Part shown: piece after piece, positions 7,062 through 15,573 of the stretch
Layout of the letters: each line of letters begins with the position of its first letter
Position numbering within the stretch: the first letter of the stretch is position 1
DNA from: Actinoplanes sandaracinus
GTDB taxonomy: Bacteria > Actinomycetota > Actinomycetes > Mycobacteriales > Micromonosporaceae
NCBI RefSeq assembly: GCF_030009775.1
Contig: NZ_JASCTH010000050.1
Coordinates: forward strand, 1 to 36,873
Direction: 5' to 3'
DNA: 36,873 bases
The notes under the pieces: generated by a model
Told to the model about the DNA's origin: nothing
The model's database searches: none
The model's input: the letters and a program-made list of their open reading frames with translations, nothing else
Position numbers and translations under genes: made by a program

Positions 7062-9416
7062 GTGCCAGCCTTGTCTGTACGCATGAAAGCAGCGGCGATC
7101 GCCGTCGGGCTGGTCGCGGCGAGTGCCGCCGTGCCGTCGCCCGCCTTCGGCATCGAGGATGATCGCGGCTATGCGGCCCTGATCCGCCGGGCCTCCTACG
7201 GCGTTCCGCACATCACCGCCGGCAACTTCGCCAGCCTCGGCTTCGGCGTCGGATACGTGCAGGCCGAGGACAACATCTGCGTCATCGCCGAGAAGGTGGT
7301 GACGGCCAACGGTGAGCGGTCCCGGTGGTTCGGAACGGCCGGGCCGGCCGACGCCGACGTGCGCAGCGACCTGTTCCACCGCAAGGCGATCGACGACCGC
7401 GTCGCCGAGCGGCTGCTGGAGGGTCGCCGCGACGGGGTTCAGTCGCCGTCCGACGATGTCCGGGACCAGATCCGCGGCTTCGTCGCCGGTTACAACCACT
7501 TTCTGCGCCGCACCGGCGTGCAACGTCTGACCGACCCGGCGTGCCGCGGCAAGGCGTGGGTGCGCCCGCTGACCGAGACGGACCTCTGGCGTACGTCGTG
7601 GGCCAGCATGGTGCGGGCCGGTTCGCGCGCCGTACTCGACGGCATCGTGGCGGCGGCGCCGCCGGCCGCAGCCGGGGCCGGGGCCACTCCCGACGCCGCC
7701 GCCGTGGTCGCCGCCCTCAACGGGGCGAGCGCCGGCATCGGCAGCAATGCCTACGGTCTCGGCGCGCAGGCCACCACGAACGGCGGCGGGATGGTGCTGG
7801 CCAACCCGCACTTCCCCTGGCAGGGTCCGGAACGCTTCTACCGGATGCACCTCAAGGTGCCCGGCCGCTACGACGTGGAGGGCGCAGCACTGATCGGCGA
7901 CCCGATCATCGAGATCGGGCACAACCGTACGCTCGCCTGGAGTCACACCGTTTCCACCGCGCGCCGGTTCGTCTGGCACCGCCTGAGCCTCGTGCCGGGC
8001 GACCCCACCTCCTACTACGTCGATGGCCGGCCCGAGAAGATGCACGCCCGCACGGTCACCGTGCGGACCGGCAGCGGCGCGATCAGCCGGACGTTCTACG
8101 ACACCCGCTACGGCCCGGTGGCCGTGGTGCCGGGCACCTTCGACTGGACGCCGGCGACCGCGTACGCCATCACCGACGTCAACGCGACCAACAACCGTGC
8201 CTTCGACGGGTGGTTGCGGATGGGTCAGGCCAAGGATGTCCACCAGCTCAAGGCAGTCCTCGACCGGTACCAGTTCCTGCCGTGGGTCAACGTGATCGCG
8301 GCTGACGCGCGGGGCGAGGCCCTCTACGGCGACCACTCGGTCGTCCCCCGGGTCACTCACGAAGTCGCGGACGCGTGCATCCCGGCGCCGTTTCAACCGC
8401 TCTACGCCTCCAGCGGCCAGGCGGTCCTGGACGGCTCTCGGCCGGACTGCGCGCTCGGCCGGGACCCCGACGCCGCGGTCCCGGGCATTCTCGGCCCGGC
8501 CAACCTGCCGGTACGGTTCCGCGACGACTACGTCACCAACTCCAACGACAGCCACTGGCTGGCGAGCCCGGCCGCGCCGCTGGAGGGCTTCCCGCGGATT
8601 CTCGGCAACGAACGCGCCCAGCGCAGTCTGCGCACCCGGCTCGGGCTCGACCAGATCCAGCAGCGCCTCGCCGGCACGGACGGTCTGCCGGGCAAGGGCT
8701 TCACCACCGCCCGGCTGTGGCACGTCATGTTCGGCAACCGGGTGCACGGCGCCGAACTCGTCCGCGACGACCTGGTCGCGCTCTGCCGCCGGCAGCCGAC
8801 CGCGACCGCCTCGAACGGCGCGGCCGTCGATCTCACCGCGGCCTGCGCGGCGCTGGCCCGCTTCGACCTGCGTGTCGACCTGGACAGCCGTGGCGCACAC
8901 CTGTTCACCGAGTTCGCCCTCGCGGGTGGGATCAGGTTCGCCGACACCTTCGACGTCACCGACCCGGTGCGCACCCCGCGCCGTCTCAACACCGAAGACG
9001 CCCGAGTACGGACCGCGCTCGCCGACGCCGTGCAACGCCTCGCGGGCATTCCGCTCGACGCCGAGTGGGGTGACATCCACACCGATAGCCGCGGCGAACG
9101 ACGCATCCCCATCCATGGCGGCCGCGGCGAAGCCGGCGTCTTCAATGTGATCACCAATCCGCTCGTGCCTGGTATGGGGTACCCGCAGGTCGTACACGGA
9201 TCGTCGTTCGTCATGGCCGTCGAGCTCGGCCCGCACGGTCCGTCCGGGCGGCAAATCCTGACCTACTCGCAGTCGGCCAACCCGAATTCACCCTGGTACG
9301 CCGACCAGACGCGGCTCTACTCCCGCAAGGGCTGGGACACCGTCAAGTACACCGAGGCGCAGATCACGGCCGATCCGAACCTGCGCACCTACCGGGTGGT
9401 GCAGCGGGGACGCTGA
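7062..9416 (+). CDS. aac: Aculeacin A acylase-type penicillin acylase family protein
   Basis: A 784-residue secreted Ntn-hydrolase. The sequence matches, almost segment for segment, the aculeacin A acylase of Actinoplanes utahensis (786 residues) as I remember it, including YAALIRRASYGVPHITA and QPTATASNGA. Residues 8-30 form the signal peptide (MKAAAIAVGLVAASAAVPSP). The precursor should be cut before Ser228 (GIG-SNAYGLG), giving an alpha chain, an Ala-rich spacer and a beta chain with N-terminal Ser as nucleophile. Family members remove long acyl chains from lipopeptides such as aculeacin and echinocandin, and some also hydrolyse acyl-homoserine lactones. GTG 7062 is taken as start, with ATG 7083 as the alternative; GAGGGG lies 11 bases before 7062. 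The gene stands alone and is followed by an inverted repeat. Confidence 0.93.
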   Translation: MPALSVRMKAAAIAVGLVAASAAVPSPAFGIEDDRGYAALIRRASYGVPHITAGNFASLGFGVGYVQAEDNICVIAEKVVTANGERSRWFGTAGPADADVRSDLFHRKAIDDRVAERLLEGRRDGVQSPSDDVRDQIRGFVAGYNHFLRRTGVQRLTDPACRGKAWVRPLTETDLWRTSWASMVRAGSRAVLDGIVAAAPPAAAGAGATPDAAAVVAALNGASAGIGSNAYGLGAQATTNGGGMVLANPHFPWQGPERFYRMHLKVPGRYDVEGAALIGDPIIEIGHNRTLAWSHTVSTARRFVWHRLSLVPGDPTSYYVDGRPEKMHARTVTVRTGSGAISRTFYDTRYGPVAVVPGTFDWTPATAYAITDVNATNNRAFDGWLRMGQAKDVHQLKAVLDRYQFLPWVNVIAADARGEALYGDHSVVPRVTHEVADACIPAPFQPLYASSGQAVLDGSRPDCALGRDPDAAVPGILGPANLPVRFRDDYVTNSNDSHWLASPAAPLEGFPRILGNERAQRSLRTRLGLDQIQQRLAGTDGLPGKGFTTARLWHVMFGNRVHGAELVRDDLVALCRRQPTATASNGAAVDLTAACAALARFDLRVDLDSRGAHLFTEFALAGGIRFADTFDVTDPVRTPRRLNTEDARVRTALADAVQRLAGIPLDAEWGDIHTDSRGERRIPIHGGRGEAGVFNVITNPLVPGMGYPQVVHGSSFVMAVELGPHGPSGRQILTYSQSANPNSPWYADQTRLYSRKGWDTVKYTEAQITADPNLRTYRVVQRGR

Positions 9417-9422
9417 CGGAAC

Positions 9423-9475
9423 GAGGGGCGGTCGACCGCGGCGTCCGACGTCGCGCGGCGGTCACGCCGCCCCTC
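9423..9475 (+). terminator. Likely terminator after the acylase gene
   Basis: GAGGGGCGG (9423-9431) pairs perfectly with CCGCCCCTC (9467-9475), enclosing 35 GC-rich bases that can fold further. It begins seven bases after the acylase stop and has no T-run, as is usual in actinomycetes. Confidence 0.55.
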
Positions 9476-9675
9476 ATCCTCGGGGGCCAGCCCCATCCAC
9501 CTCGTCGAGCCGCTGGCCGACGGCGCACCGGGAGACCATCGCCGCCTCCCCCGATGCCCACGACGCGGGACATCCGGTCAGAACATCCGTTGAGCGACCC
9601 CTCACGGCGATGACCGATGCGAAGTGGTGCCAGAAAAACCGGTTAAGCAGCGCCCCCTTCGGAAAACACTTATGC

Positions 9676-10026
9676 ATGTCGATTGATGCCGCAGAACTGA
9701 TGAACTGTCCGGCCCGCATCACGCTCGACGCGGCGCAGCAGGCGTTCCTCGACGGCCTGCCGGCGCCGGCGCCGGCCTTGCAGTCGGAGCTGGGCTGCGA
9801 ACTGGAGCAGGGCCACGACGGTTCCCATGCCGCGCTCGCACAGCAGATCGGCGAGACGATGTGGTGGGCCCAGTGGACGCTCAGCGCGTCCGAGATCAAC
9901 CCGTACACCTGGTGTCCGGCACGGCAGGCTCCCCGGCATGTGGAACCGGACTGCACGCTGTTCGAGGGCCATCCCGGCCGGCACTCCTCGGAGAAGCGTT
10001 ACTGGATCACGAGCGGTGCTTCCTGA
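9676..10026 (+). CDS. Small protein with two C-x4-GH-x-G-x-H motifs
   Basis: Read from ATG 9676 (MSIDAAELMNCPARITLDAA) this is 116 residues; ATG 9610 would add 22 less convincing residues. Two motifs, CELEQGHDGSH near residue 42 and CTLFEGHPGRH near residue 96, share the pattern C-x4-G-H-x-G-x-H. Between them lies WWAQW and WCPA. The paired Cys/His clusters suggest two small metal sites, which is inference. Similar Cys-Gly-His motifs occur in many uncharacterised actinobacterial proteins. There is no signal peptide. Both ends of the unit carry an AACCGGTT palindrome (near 9638 and 10025). Confidence 0.65.
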   Translation: MSIDAAELMNCPARITLDAAQQAFLDGLPAPAPALQSELGCELEQGHDGSHAALAQQIGETMWWAQWTLSASEINPYTWCPARQAPRHVEPDCTLFEGHPGRHSSEKRYWITSGAS

Positions 10027-10038
10027 ACCGGTTTAGAT

Positions 10039-10071
10039 GCCCCGCTCACCGAGGCGTGGTCTCGCCGGGGC
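10039..10071 (+). terminator. Possible terminator hairpin
   Basis: GCCCCG (10039-10044) pairs with CGGGGC (10066-10071), with an inner CGAG/CTCG pairing. It starts 13 bases after the stop of the preceding small gene. Confidence 0.35.
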
Positions 10072-10157
10072 CGGTGGGCGGACGACGACCAGAGCGCGAC
10101 CCTCGTACGTGGTGTGGGGGTCGCGTCAAAGCGTTCCTCGGTCGACGACCTGCCACT

Positions 10158-10270
10158 GCCGAATCCGGCAAGGCCGGCTTCGAGGTCCTGCCCCGCCGGT
10201 GGATCGTCGAACAATCCCTGTCCTGGCTGATGTGCCGCCTGATCAGCGGCTGGTCAGTGCACGATGTGGT
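10158..10270 (+). pseudogene. IS5-type transposase C-terminal remnant
   Basis: The reading GFEVLPRRWIVEQSLSWLM matches the conserved DDE transposase segment that normally reads F-x-V-L-P-R-R-W-V-V-E-R-T-F-A-W-L in IS5-group elements; the E in WIVEQ is the last catalytic acid. After SWLM the frame degrades and no stop-to-start gene is present. No terminal inverted repeats were found. It is a scrap of an old insertion. Confidence 0.6.
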
Positions 10271-10294
10271 GGGACGACCGATCTCAGTCCTTGC

Positions 10295-10603
10295 CTACCC
10301 ATCCCTTGCTGTGGCAGGGCGGCTCGCAGGGGACAACACGCCGTCGTCCCGGTCGATGAACACGTCGCCGGAGGACGTCAGCATGTACATCTCCCACAGC
10401 TGGTGGGAGACAGTCAACATCCCCCAGCGCCGAGCTGGCGCCGACCACGGATGATCCGATGTCGCTTGGTTAGCGACCAGCTCTGCAAACAGCTCCTCCG
10501 ATAGCACGACCAGACCATACGGCGTGCATGCACATCGGTAGACCTGCGCACAAGGATCAACGAATCCGGAGGCCCTACGGTCGGCGCGCATGCTCGGCGA
10601 CAC
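10295..10603 (-). CDS. Possible hypothetical protein, perhaps truncated
   Basis: GTG 10603 or ATG 10591 opens a reading of up to 102 residues with a protein-like middle (YGLVVLSEELFAELVANQAT, then HPWSAPARRWGMLTVSHQLW). The C-terminal end (VLSPASRPATARDG) runs toward the transposase remnant and looks like junction sequence, so the original 3' end may be lost. No ribosome-binding site is clear. Family not recognised. Confidence 0.4.
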   Translation of the reverse strand: MSPSMRADRRASGFVDPCAQVYRCACTPYGLVVLSEELFAELVANQATSDHPWSAPARRWGMLTVSHQLWEMYMLTSSGDVFIDRDDGVLSPASRPATARDG

Positions 10604-10773
10604 GCTTGTGACGTTCGGATAGGCGTCACCGTGACGGCGATACGCACGACAGAGACAGAGTTCGGCATGCCAATACTCGCGCTAGCTGCGGAAACAGGCT
10701 GCGAGACAGCCACTAAATGAGCATCTGAAGTCGTTCAGAGTTGACCCGAATCCATCCCTTGTCGGGCGATCTT

Positions 10774-11142
10774 TCAGCTGGTGATGCGTCCTTCGGCAGT
10801 GTCGACCACAAAGCACGCGCACTGCAGGATCTCCAGAAGCGCGGCTCGGGCCCGCCGGATCGCGTCGTCGTCGACGTCGAGGTGCAACCGGCAGTCGCGG
10901 GGGAAGCCCAGGGTCGTTGCGCTCTGAAGGCCGAATTCAAGGCGCAACTCGCGGCCGATGAGGGTAAAGGCGCCCGGACCGCTCGCGACCTCTCCGGCAG
11001 GGTTCATCACCTCGTCCACCCAGCCGTCGTAACGTAATCGGATCATCATCACGTGGACTCCGGCTGCGCCGAGGATCAGCGTGAGCTCGTCATCGCTCTG
11101 CCGGACATCGACCCGGTCGACGCGCAGTCGGATGCTTTCCAC
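10774..11142 (-). CDS. Hypothetical protein, 122 residues
   Basis: GTG 11142 opens MESIRLRVDRVDVRQSDDEL, followed by alternating strands (TLILGAAGVHVMMIRLRYDG) and a C-terminal helix (AIRRARAALLEILQCACFVV). The pattern is a small beta-rich cytoplasmic domain. It is transcribed in the same direction as the DUF6924 gene 97 bases upstream and may share its transcript. Family not recognised. Confidence 0.6.
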   Translation of the reverse strand: MESIRLRVDRVDVRQSDDELTLILGAAGVHVMMIRLRYDGWVDEVMNPAGEVASGPGAFTLIGRELRLEFGLQSATTLGFPRDCRLHLDVDDDAIRRARAALLEILQCACFVVDTAEGRITS

Positions 11143-11239
11143 CGGCGAACCGTACAGCGGCGCCTACCACTCCCGCGAGGACAATGCGAGCGAGCGACAG
11201 CGCGCACTCAGCGCGGCAGACGTGCGCACCAGGTCCTTG

Positions 11240-11701
11240 TTACTCGAAGCCACGGAAGATGCCGTCGCGATCCACGTTGCCGGCGAAGTCTTTCCAGTCC
11301 ATGTTCGAGATGGTGAGGTTGTTCTGTACCAACCACATCTCGGACGGGACGACTCGGAACGTGGCACCGTACTGTGGCCCCTTGCCCTGATCGTCCGAAC
11401 CCTCCACGTAGTCATAGAGATTGATCACCAGGATGGGACGGTCAGGATGCGTCAGCGCCCTCGTGTCAACAAGGAAGGCGACGGCATGATGTACGTCTGC
11501 GGGCTTCATCCCCAGGAGCTGTGACGCGGTGACCCCCTCGTACGCACGATCATCGACAAACGCGACGAAGGCGGTGAACCCTTCCTCCGTCTGCGGTTCA
11601 GCGATCGCCGGCTGGATCTCCACCCATTCCCGCGGGTGGGTGAAGTCGGTACGGATGATCAGGGAAACGCCGCGGTTCTGCTGCCACATGCACTCATCCA
11701 T
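11240..11701 (-). CDS. DUF6924 family protein
   Basis: The core SLIIRTDFTHPREWVEIQ, the segment VAFLVDTRALTHPDRPILVI, and the C-terminal FRVVPSEMWLVQNNLTISNM with FAGNVDRDGIFRGFE correspond to the DUF6924 pattern as I recall it. Function is unknown. The start is uncertain: ATG 11701 is used here (153 residues), while GTG 11740 or ATG 11689 are also possible; family members usually begin close to the LIIRTDF strand. Repeat R4 lies directly upstream and would be within or beside the promoter. Confidence 0.7.
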   Translation of the reverse strand: MDECMWQQNRGVSLIIRTDFTHPREWVEIQPAIAEPQTEEGFTAFVAFVDDRAYEGVTASQLLGMKPADVHHAVAFLVDTRALTHPDRPILVINLYDYVEGSDDQGKGPQYGATFRVVPSEMWLVQNNLTISNMDWKDFAGNVDRDGIFRGFE

Positions 11702-11730
11702 GCAGGCGAGGACAGGCTCGACCCGCATCG

Positions 11731-11790
11731 TCGAGCGCACTCTTATCGGCTGAAGTCGGCCGCCAGCGTCCGCCAGTTCCCGTTACGGCC
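11731..11790. repeat. Dispersed repeat copy R4 (pairs with R5)
   Basis: It opens with TCGAGCGCACTC, the end motif seen in R2, then continues ATCGGCTGAAGTCGG and CCCGTTACGGC, which match R5 at 15245-15303 with scattered changes. On the minus strand both copies read as similar short tails (NGNWRTLAADFSR and NGSWWTPASDF). Confidence 0.55.
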
Positions 11791-11938
11791 TTCACCTGCG
11801 TGCCGCTCCAATCGTGCTGCTGTTCCTCGCGCGCCGCGGTCACCTTGCAGCCGAGGCGGTCCCGCCCGGATGTGGACGGTCAGCGACGGCCGGGAGTGCG
11901 TCCCCTGCCATCCGCGGTTTCTGGGATGATCGACGACC

Positions 11939-12889
11939 ATGACAACGGGGAGTGTTCGACGGCCGGGTCGGTACTGGGTCTTCACCGCGGTTGTCATACC
12001 GCTCAACCCGCTGGCCTGGTATCTCATCCAGCGCTGGCAGGCGTGCGTCGCCGCGCATCCCGGCGCGGAGCAGCAGGGGTACGACGGCCCGTGCAGCGCG
12101 GAATACGGCCTGCTTGGCCTGGCCGGCCTTGCCCTGCTGCCGTTGACGGCCACCATCGTGGTCGCGCTGTTCATCGGCATCACCGAGGGCCGTCGGCGGT
12201 ACCGGTTCGCCGCCGGACGGTGGGTCTGCGCCGTAGTCGTGGGTGTGTGCTCACCACCGACCCTGTTGGTGTACGGGCTCGGCTACTGGGTCGGGCGTGC
12301 CCTGCCCGCCCCGCAGATCATGAGAGCGCACCAGGTCGGCTGGGAGACAGCGGTCAACGCGTACACGGCGCTCAGCCGTGGGCTGCCGCCGCAGCAGGTC
12401 GTCCCCGGCGGATTCGTCAGCCCGGAGCCGGTCTACCTGGACACCGTGATGGGTTACGCCCGCTACTACGGCATGGACGTGACGTTCCAGCCTGGCTTCA
12501 GCGTCGCGTTCGGCTCGCCCGCCTTTGTCGCCGGCGCGGCCGTCGGCAACCTCGTCGGCAACAGTATCGGCCGATCCCGGGCCGCGGCGATGGCGCGTGC
12601 GCAGTGGCGCGAGCATCGCACCATCCGGGTGATCGTCACCGCCTCCACCACGTGGTGCTGCGTCGACGGCCGGTGGCTGCGGTTCGACCACGCGGTCGTG
12701 ATGGAGTACTACCTCGAGGGCGCCACCTGCGTGATGACTTTTCCGGACACCGAGCCGCTGATGCTTACCGGCCCACCGGCGGCGGTCCACGCCGTCCTGT
12801 TCGCCTACCTGCGCGGCGGCCCGTCCTGGCAGCACCAGCCGTTCCTGCACCACATCGCCGCAGCCGCCACCTCACCCACAGCTGCCTGA
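11939..12889 (+). CDS. Membrane protein of unknown function
   Basis: ATG 11939 gives 316 residues. Three hydrophobic segments fill the first half: about residues 13-29 (VFTAVVIPLNPLAWYLI), 58-81 (LLGLAGLALLPLTATIVVAL) and 94-117 (CAVVVGVCSPPTLLVYGLGY). Another lies around AFVAGAAVGNLVGNSIG. The C-terminal third (IRVIVTASTTWCCVDGRWLR, then MLTGPPAAVHAVLFAYLRGG) looks like a soluble beta-rich domain. I do not recognise the family. It is followed at once by a hairpin, so it is probably monocistronic. Confidence 0.75.
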   Translation: MTTGSVRRPGRYWVFTAVVIPLNPLAWYLIQRWQACVAAHPGAEQQGYDGPCSAEYGLLGLAGLALLPLTATIVVALFIGITEGRRRYRFAAGRWVCAVVVGVCSPPTLLVYGLGYWVGRALPAPQIMRAHQVGWETAVNAYTALSRGLPPQQVVPGGFVSPEPVYLDTVMGYARYYGMDVTFQPGFSVAFGSPAFVAGAAVGNLVGNSIGRSRAAAMARAQWREHRTIRVIVTASTTWCCVDGRWLRFDHAVVMEYYLEGATCVMTFPDTEPLMLTGPPAAVHAVLFAYLRGGPSWQHQPFLHHIAAAATSPTAA

Positions 12890-12904
12890 CGAGCCAGCGG
12901 CTCG
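12890..12904 (+). terminator. Hairpin directly after the membrane-protein gene
   Basis: CGAGCC-AGC-GGCTCG forms a six-base perfect stem with a three-base loop starting immediately after the stop codon. No T-run follows. Confidence 0.4.
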
Positions 12905-13421
12905 GCGCGGCCCAGCAAGGCCCGGCGTTGAACGGGTGAGCATGGCCGCCCGGCGGACCGGTCACCGGTTCGAACGGCCGGTCACCCTCCGTCCGCGGGG
13001 CACCCGAACAACGAGCCCACTGCCAAGCCGCCGAACAGAAGCGCGACATCACCCACCACCGGCGGCCGCCACGACGGGAGGGCCCAACCTTGAGGTAGGT
13101 GAGGGCTGACCGCCAGCGAAGGCCAGGGTGAGTGCGGCCTCTGCTGCCAGCCGCAGCTGTGCCGAGTTGACACTGCGCTTCCTGGCGGGCGAGGTCCGCG
13201 ACGTCCTTGGACGCTCCCCCACCGACGTACGGACGTCGCCGCGTCCTTGATGGGCCAGGACCGTGCGACCCGGTTGCGGCCTGTGACCAGTCCCGTGACG
13301 ATGACGAAGCTCGAGATCATCACTGGAAGCTGACCGCCGCCGAGTCCCATGTGAGGTTGTCGGCGATCCGGTGATATCGATGGCGGCCCGGGCTCGGTGT
13401 CTCTACGCTTCGGACCTCGTG
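12905..13421. other. Gap with a possible decayed membrane-protein gene
   Basis: About 515 bases. On the minus strand 13350-12982 reads MGLGGGQLPVMISSFVIVTG at one end and VVGDVALLFGGLAVGSLFGC at the other, both hydrophobic. The middle is low-quality, and a neighbouring frame reads better there. This could be a small membrane protein broken by frameshifts; the evidence is weak. Nothing else is seen. Confidence 0.3.
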
Positions 13422-14417
13422 ATGATCACCATGAAGTACGTGCCGGGGCGGACAGCCGCGGCGGGGGCCGTTACCGCGGCGTTGCTCTCCCTGACCGCTT
13501 GCAACGCTGCCGAACCGGCGTCGCCGGGCGCGGCTGGCCGGGCCACCTCGCCGGAAGCGTCTGCCACGGCGGGGTTGGCCGAGGAGTGCAAGGCCGCGGT
13601 CACCGCGTTCAAGGACTTGTTCAAGGGCATGATCATGAATAGCGCGGCCGAGGGTGCCGAGAAGCAGGCCGCGTTCCGCAAGGCTCTGACCGACTACGCC
13701 GCCGGGGCGCGCGCCCAGGCTGCCAAGATTTCCGATCCCGCTTTGCGTGCCGCCGTGGAGAACCAGGCCGCGGCCGCGGAGAAGTTGTCCGGGTCGGCCG
13801 ATCCGACCGCGTTGGAAGACCCTGATTTCGAGAAGGCCACAGCCGGGCTCGAAAAGGTTTGTGCGGATGCTGTCACTCCGACCGCCTCACCCGGTACGCC
13901 GACGGTTCGGCTAGGCGCCGCCGGCAGTGCCTGTGACCTCCCGGTGGCCTTCGACCTGGTCGCTCTCTGGAAGCCCGAGGCTGTCGATATCGACGAGTTC
14001 GGCGAACTGGCCAGTATGTACCGCAATGGATCGTTTGAGGTGGTCTGTGAGGTAGACGCCAAGCCGGCCGGCGACATCGGTTTCCTGCGGGTATACGTCT
14101 CGAAGAGCAGTGCCGGGGACCCGCGCAGCAGCCTCGAGTCTTTCGTCGCCGCTGACTTCCCGGAAGCCCGCAAGGCCGGCAACCTCGAGGTGCGCCAGCC
14201 CAAGTACACCGAGCTCACGATCGGGGGACAGCCGGCCGCCGAAGCGACGTGGGAGTCGTATAACAAGTCAATGGACCACTTGAGCAAGTACTCGGCGTTC
14301 GCGTTGAAGACGCCGCGGGGTGCCGTGGTGGTGCGGCTGTCGCCGTTCGGGGCCGACGAGCACCCGGAGGTGCTGCCTGCGTTCGAGCTGGCCAAGAAGT
14401 CGCTGACGGTCAATTGA
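13422..14417 (+). CDS. Secreted lipoprotein of unknown function
   Basis: Read from ATG 13422 (ATG 13431 also possible) the 331-residue product has a signal peptide with lipobox LTAC, so Cys27 should be lipid-modified and the protein held on the outer face of the membrane. A Ser/Ala/Pro-rich linker follows. Next comes a helical domain (about 45-140, ECKAAVTAFKDLFKGMIMNS and onward). The C-terminal alpha/beta domain (about 155-331) contains WESYNKSMDHLSKYSAFALK and VVVRLSPFGADEH. The C-terminal part is reminiscent of LpqN/LpqT-like lipoproteins, which I cannot confirm. No ribosome-binding site is obvious. It converges with the secreted-protein gene downstream. Confidence 0.75.
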   Translation: MITMKYVPGRTAAAGAVTAALLSLTACNAAEPASPGAAGRATSPEASATAGLAEECKAAVTAFKDLFKGMIMNSAAEGAEKQAAFRKALTDYAAGARAQAAKISDPALRAAVENQAAAAEKLSGSADPTALEDPDFEKATAGLEKVCADAVTPTASPGTPTVRLGAAGSACDLPVAFDLVALWKPEAVDIDEFGELASMYRNGSFEVVCEVDAKPAGDIGFLRVYVSKSSAGDPRSSLESFVAADFPEARKAGNLEVRQPKYTELTIGGQPAAEATWESYNKSMDHLSKYSAFALKTPRGAVVVRLSPFGADEHPEVLPAFELAKKSLTVN

Positions 14418-14533
14418 GAAAAGTGTGGTCGGGTTGATTCGCGGACGGCCGGCTCCGGCTGGAAGACCAACTGGCGGTGCTCGTGCCGGGACATGGTGTC
14501 CGCCAGCCGGGTTCGTCCAGCCGGGTGGCGCCG

Positions 14534-14989
14534 CTAGAAGGATACTTTTGATTTGACACAGGGATCGACACCCCATACGGCGTGACACATCTTGAATTCA
14601 ACGCCGCCAGGGGAACCCTTTGGCCCGAACTTGTTGTTACCGACGACGACGGTCTTGTTGCGCTCGACCGACAGCCGGTTGCATGCGGTCGCGATCGTCG
14701 CATCGGCGTCGCGACCGTACGGCGTAATGATCCGGTATTCCACGTAAACGCATTTGTCGTTCTTAAGGTGGTCAGTCACTTTAACCTTCATCGACACGTC
14801 GTAGCCTTGCATGAACCCTGGCCGCCATTCCGACGTGGCACTGACCGTCGCAGACCCCCAGGTCTGGGTGAGTGACGATCCCGATGCGGCACTCGCAGGC
14901 GTGGGAGAAAAAGCAAGCACCGACGCCACGACCATGGTCACGGCCCCGATTCGCATGATCCCCGACTTCATGCGCGTTGAGCGATTCAC
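14534..14989 (-). CDS. Small secreted protein
   Basis: GTG 14989 is preceded by an excellent AGGAGG. The 151-residue product has a signal peptide (MRIGAVTMVVASVLAFSPTP, cut after ASA) and a mature domain of about 115 residues. That domain holds four cysteines (KCVYVEY, ATACNRL, KMCHAVWGVDPCVKS) that could form two disulphides, and a beta-rich pattern. No enzyme motif is visible. The gene is alone, facing the lipoprotein gene. Family not recognised. Confidence 0.75.
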   Translation of the reverse strand: MNRSTRMKSGIMRIGAVTMVVASVLAFSPTPASAASGSSLTQTWGSATVSATSEWRPGFMQGYDVSMKVKVTDHLKNDKCVYVEYRIITPYGRDADATIATACNRLSVERNKTVVVGNNKFGPKGSPGGVEFKMCHAVWGVDPCVKSKVSF

Positions 14990-15244
14990 ATTTCCTCCTG
15001 GATGCTAGAGCGTATATTGGGCGACCCGATCATTTTGGCAAGGTTCGAGGAGTTATCGGCACCTACGTTCGGCGGACCCTAAACGAGGGGTAAATGAGCG
15101 TCTGTTCAGGTGACTGCCACGGAGTATCCGGCCCGGGTTTGCGCTGCTGTGTGCCGAGAGCTTGCCTCCGGACCGCTCTGATCGCGCAATACTCATCCGG
15201 CCATCACGGGTCCTTCTGGAGAGAACCGAGCAGCACGGAAAGGT

Positions 15245-15303
15245 CACGTGCACTGTCATCGGCTAAAAGTCGGACGCCGGCGTCCACCAACTCCCGTTAC
15301 GGC
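15245..15303. repeat. Dispersed repeat copy R5
   Basis: It is similar to R4: GTGCACTGTCATCGGC, then AAGTCGGACGCCGGCGTCC and CTCCCGTTACGGC. It lies in a 400-base intergenic stretch (14990-15393) in which nothing else is recognised, on the 3' side of the DUF6980-like gene. Confidence 0.5.
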
Positions 15304-15393
15304 ACGCGACGTGCTGGCCGGCGGCTGGCGTGCACGGACGGCGGAATGACAACGCATGCTCTACCGGCTCTGCGCCTTGAGGTGATTCGTGGA

Positions 15394-15573
15394 TCAGAGC
15401 ACGGCACCACACCAGGGGCAACGATTGACGCGGTAGGCCGAGGAACCACCATCGCGGATCGGTAGCCCATACCAGAATTTGTCGTGCGACCCGCATTTGA
15501 GGACCGCTACGTCAGGGCACTCATCGCGTGGATGCAGGTCACAACTCCACTGACTCTTCCGCCGACAAGGCAC
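15394..15573 (-). CDS. DUF6980-like small zinc-ribbon protein
   Basis: A 59-residue reading from GTG 15573 to TGA 15394-15396. It keeps the family plan: CDLHPRDECPD near residue 11, a YGLPIRDGGSS segment in the middle, and a terminal zinc-knuckle CPWCGAVL. DUF6980 proteins, as I recall them, have just this spacing of Cys residues and end in CPWCG. The N-terminal CC-x-M part of the family is absent or altered, so the gene may be 5'-truncated. Function is unknown; a structural zinc is likely. Confidence 0.6.
   Translation of the reverse strand: MPCRRKSQWSCDLHPRDECPDVAVLKCGSHDKFWYGLPIRDGGSSAYRVNRCPWCGAVL

Noticed and set aside
6945..9254. A 769-codon open frame antisense to the acylase gene
   Set aside because: It is the mirror of a GC-rich coding frame; composition is Arg/Gly/Val-rich with no domain, while the plus strand encodes a recognised enzyme.
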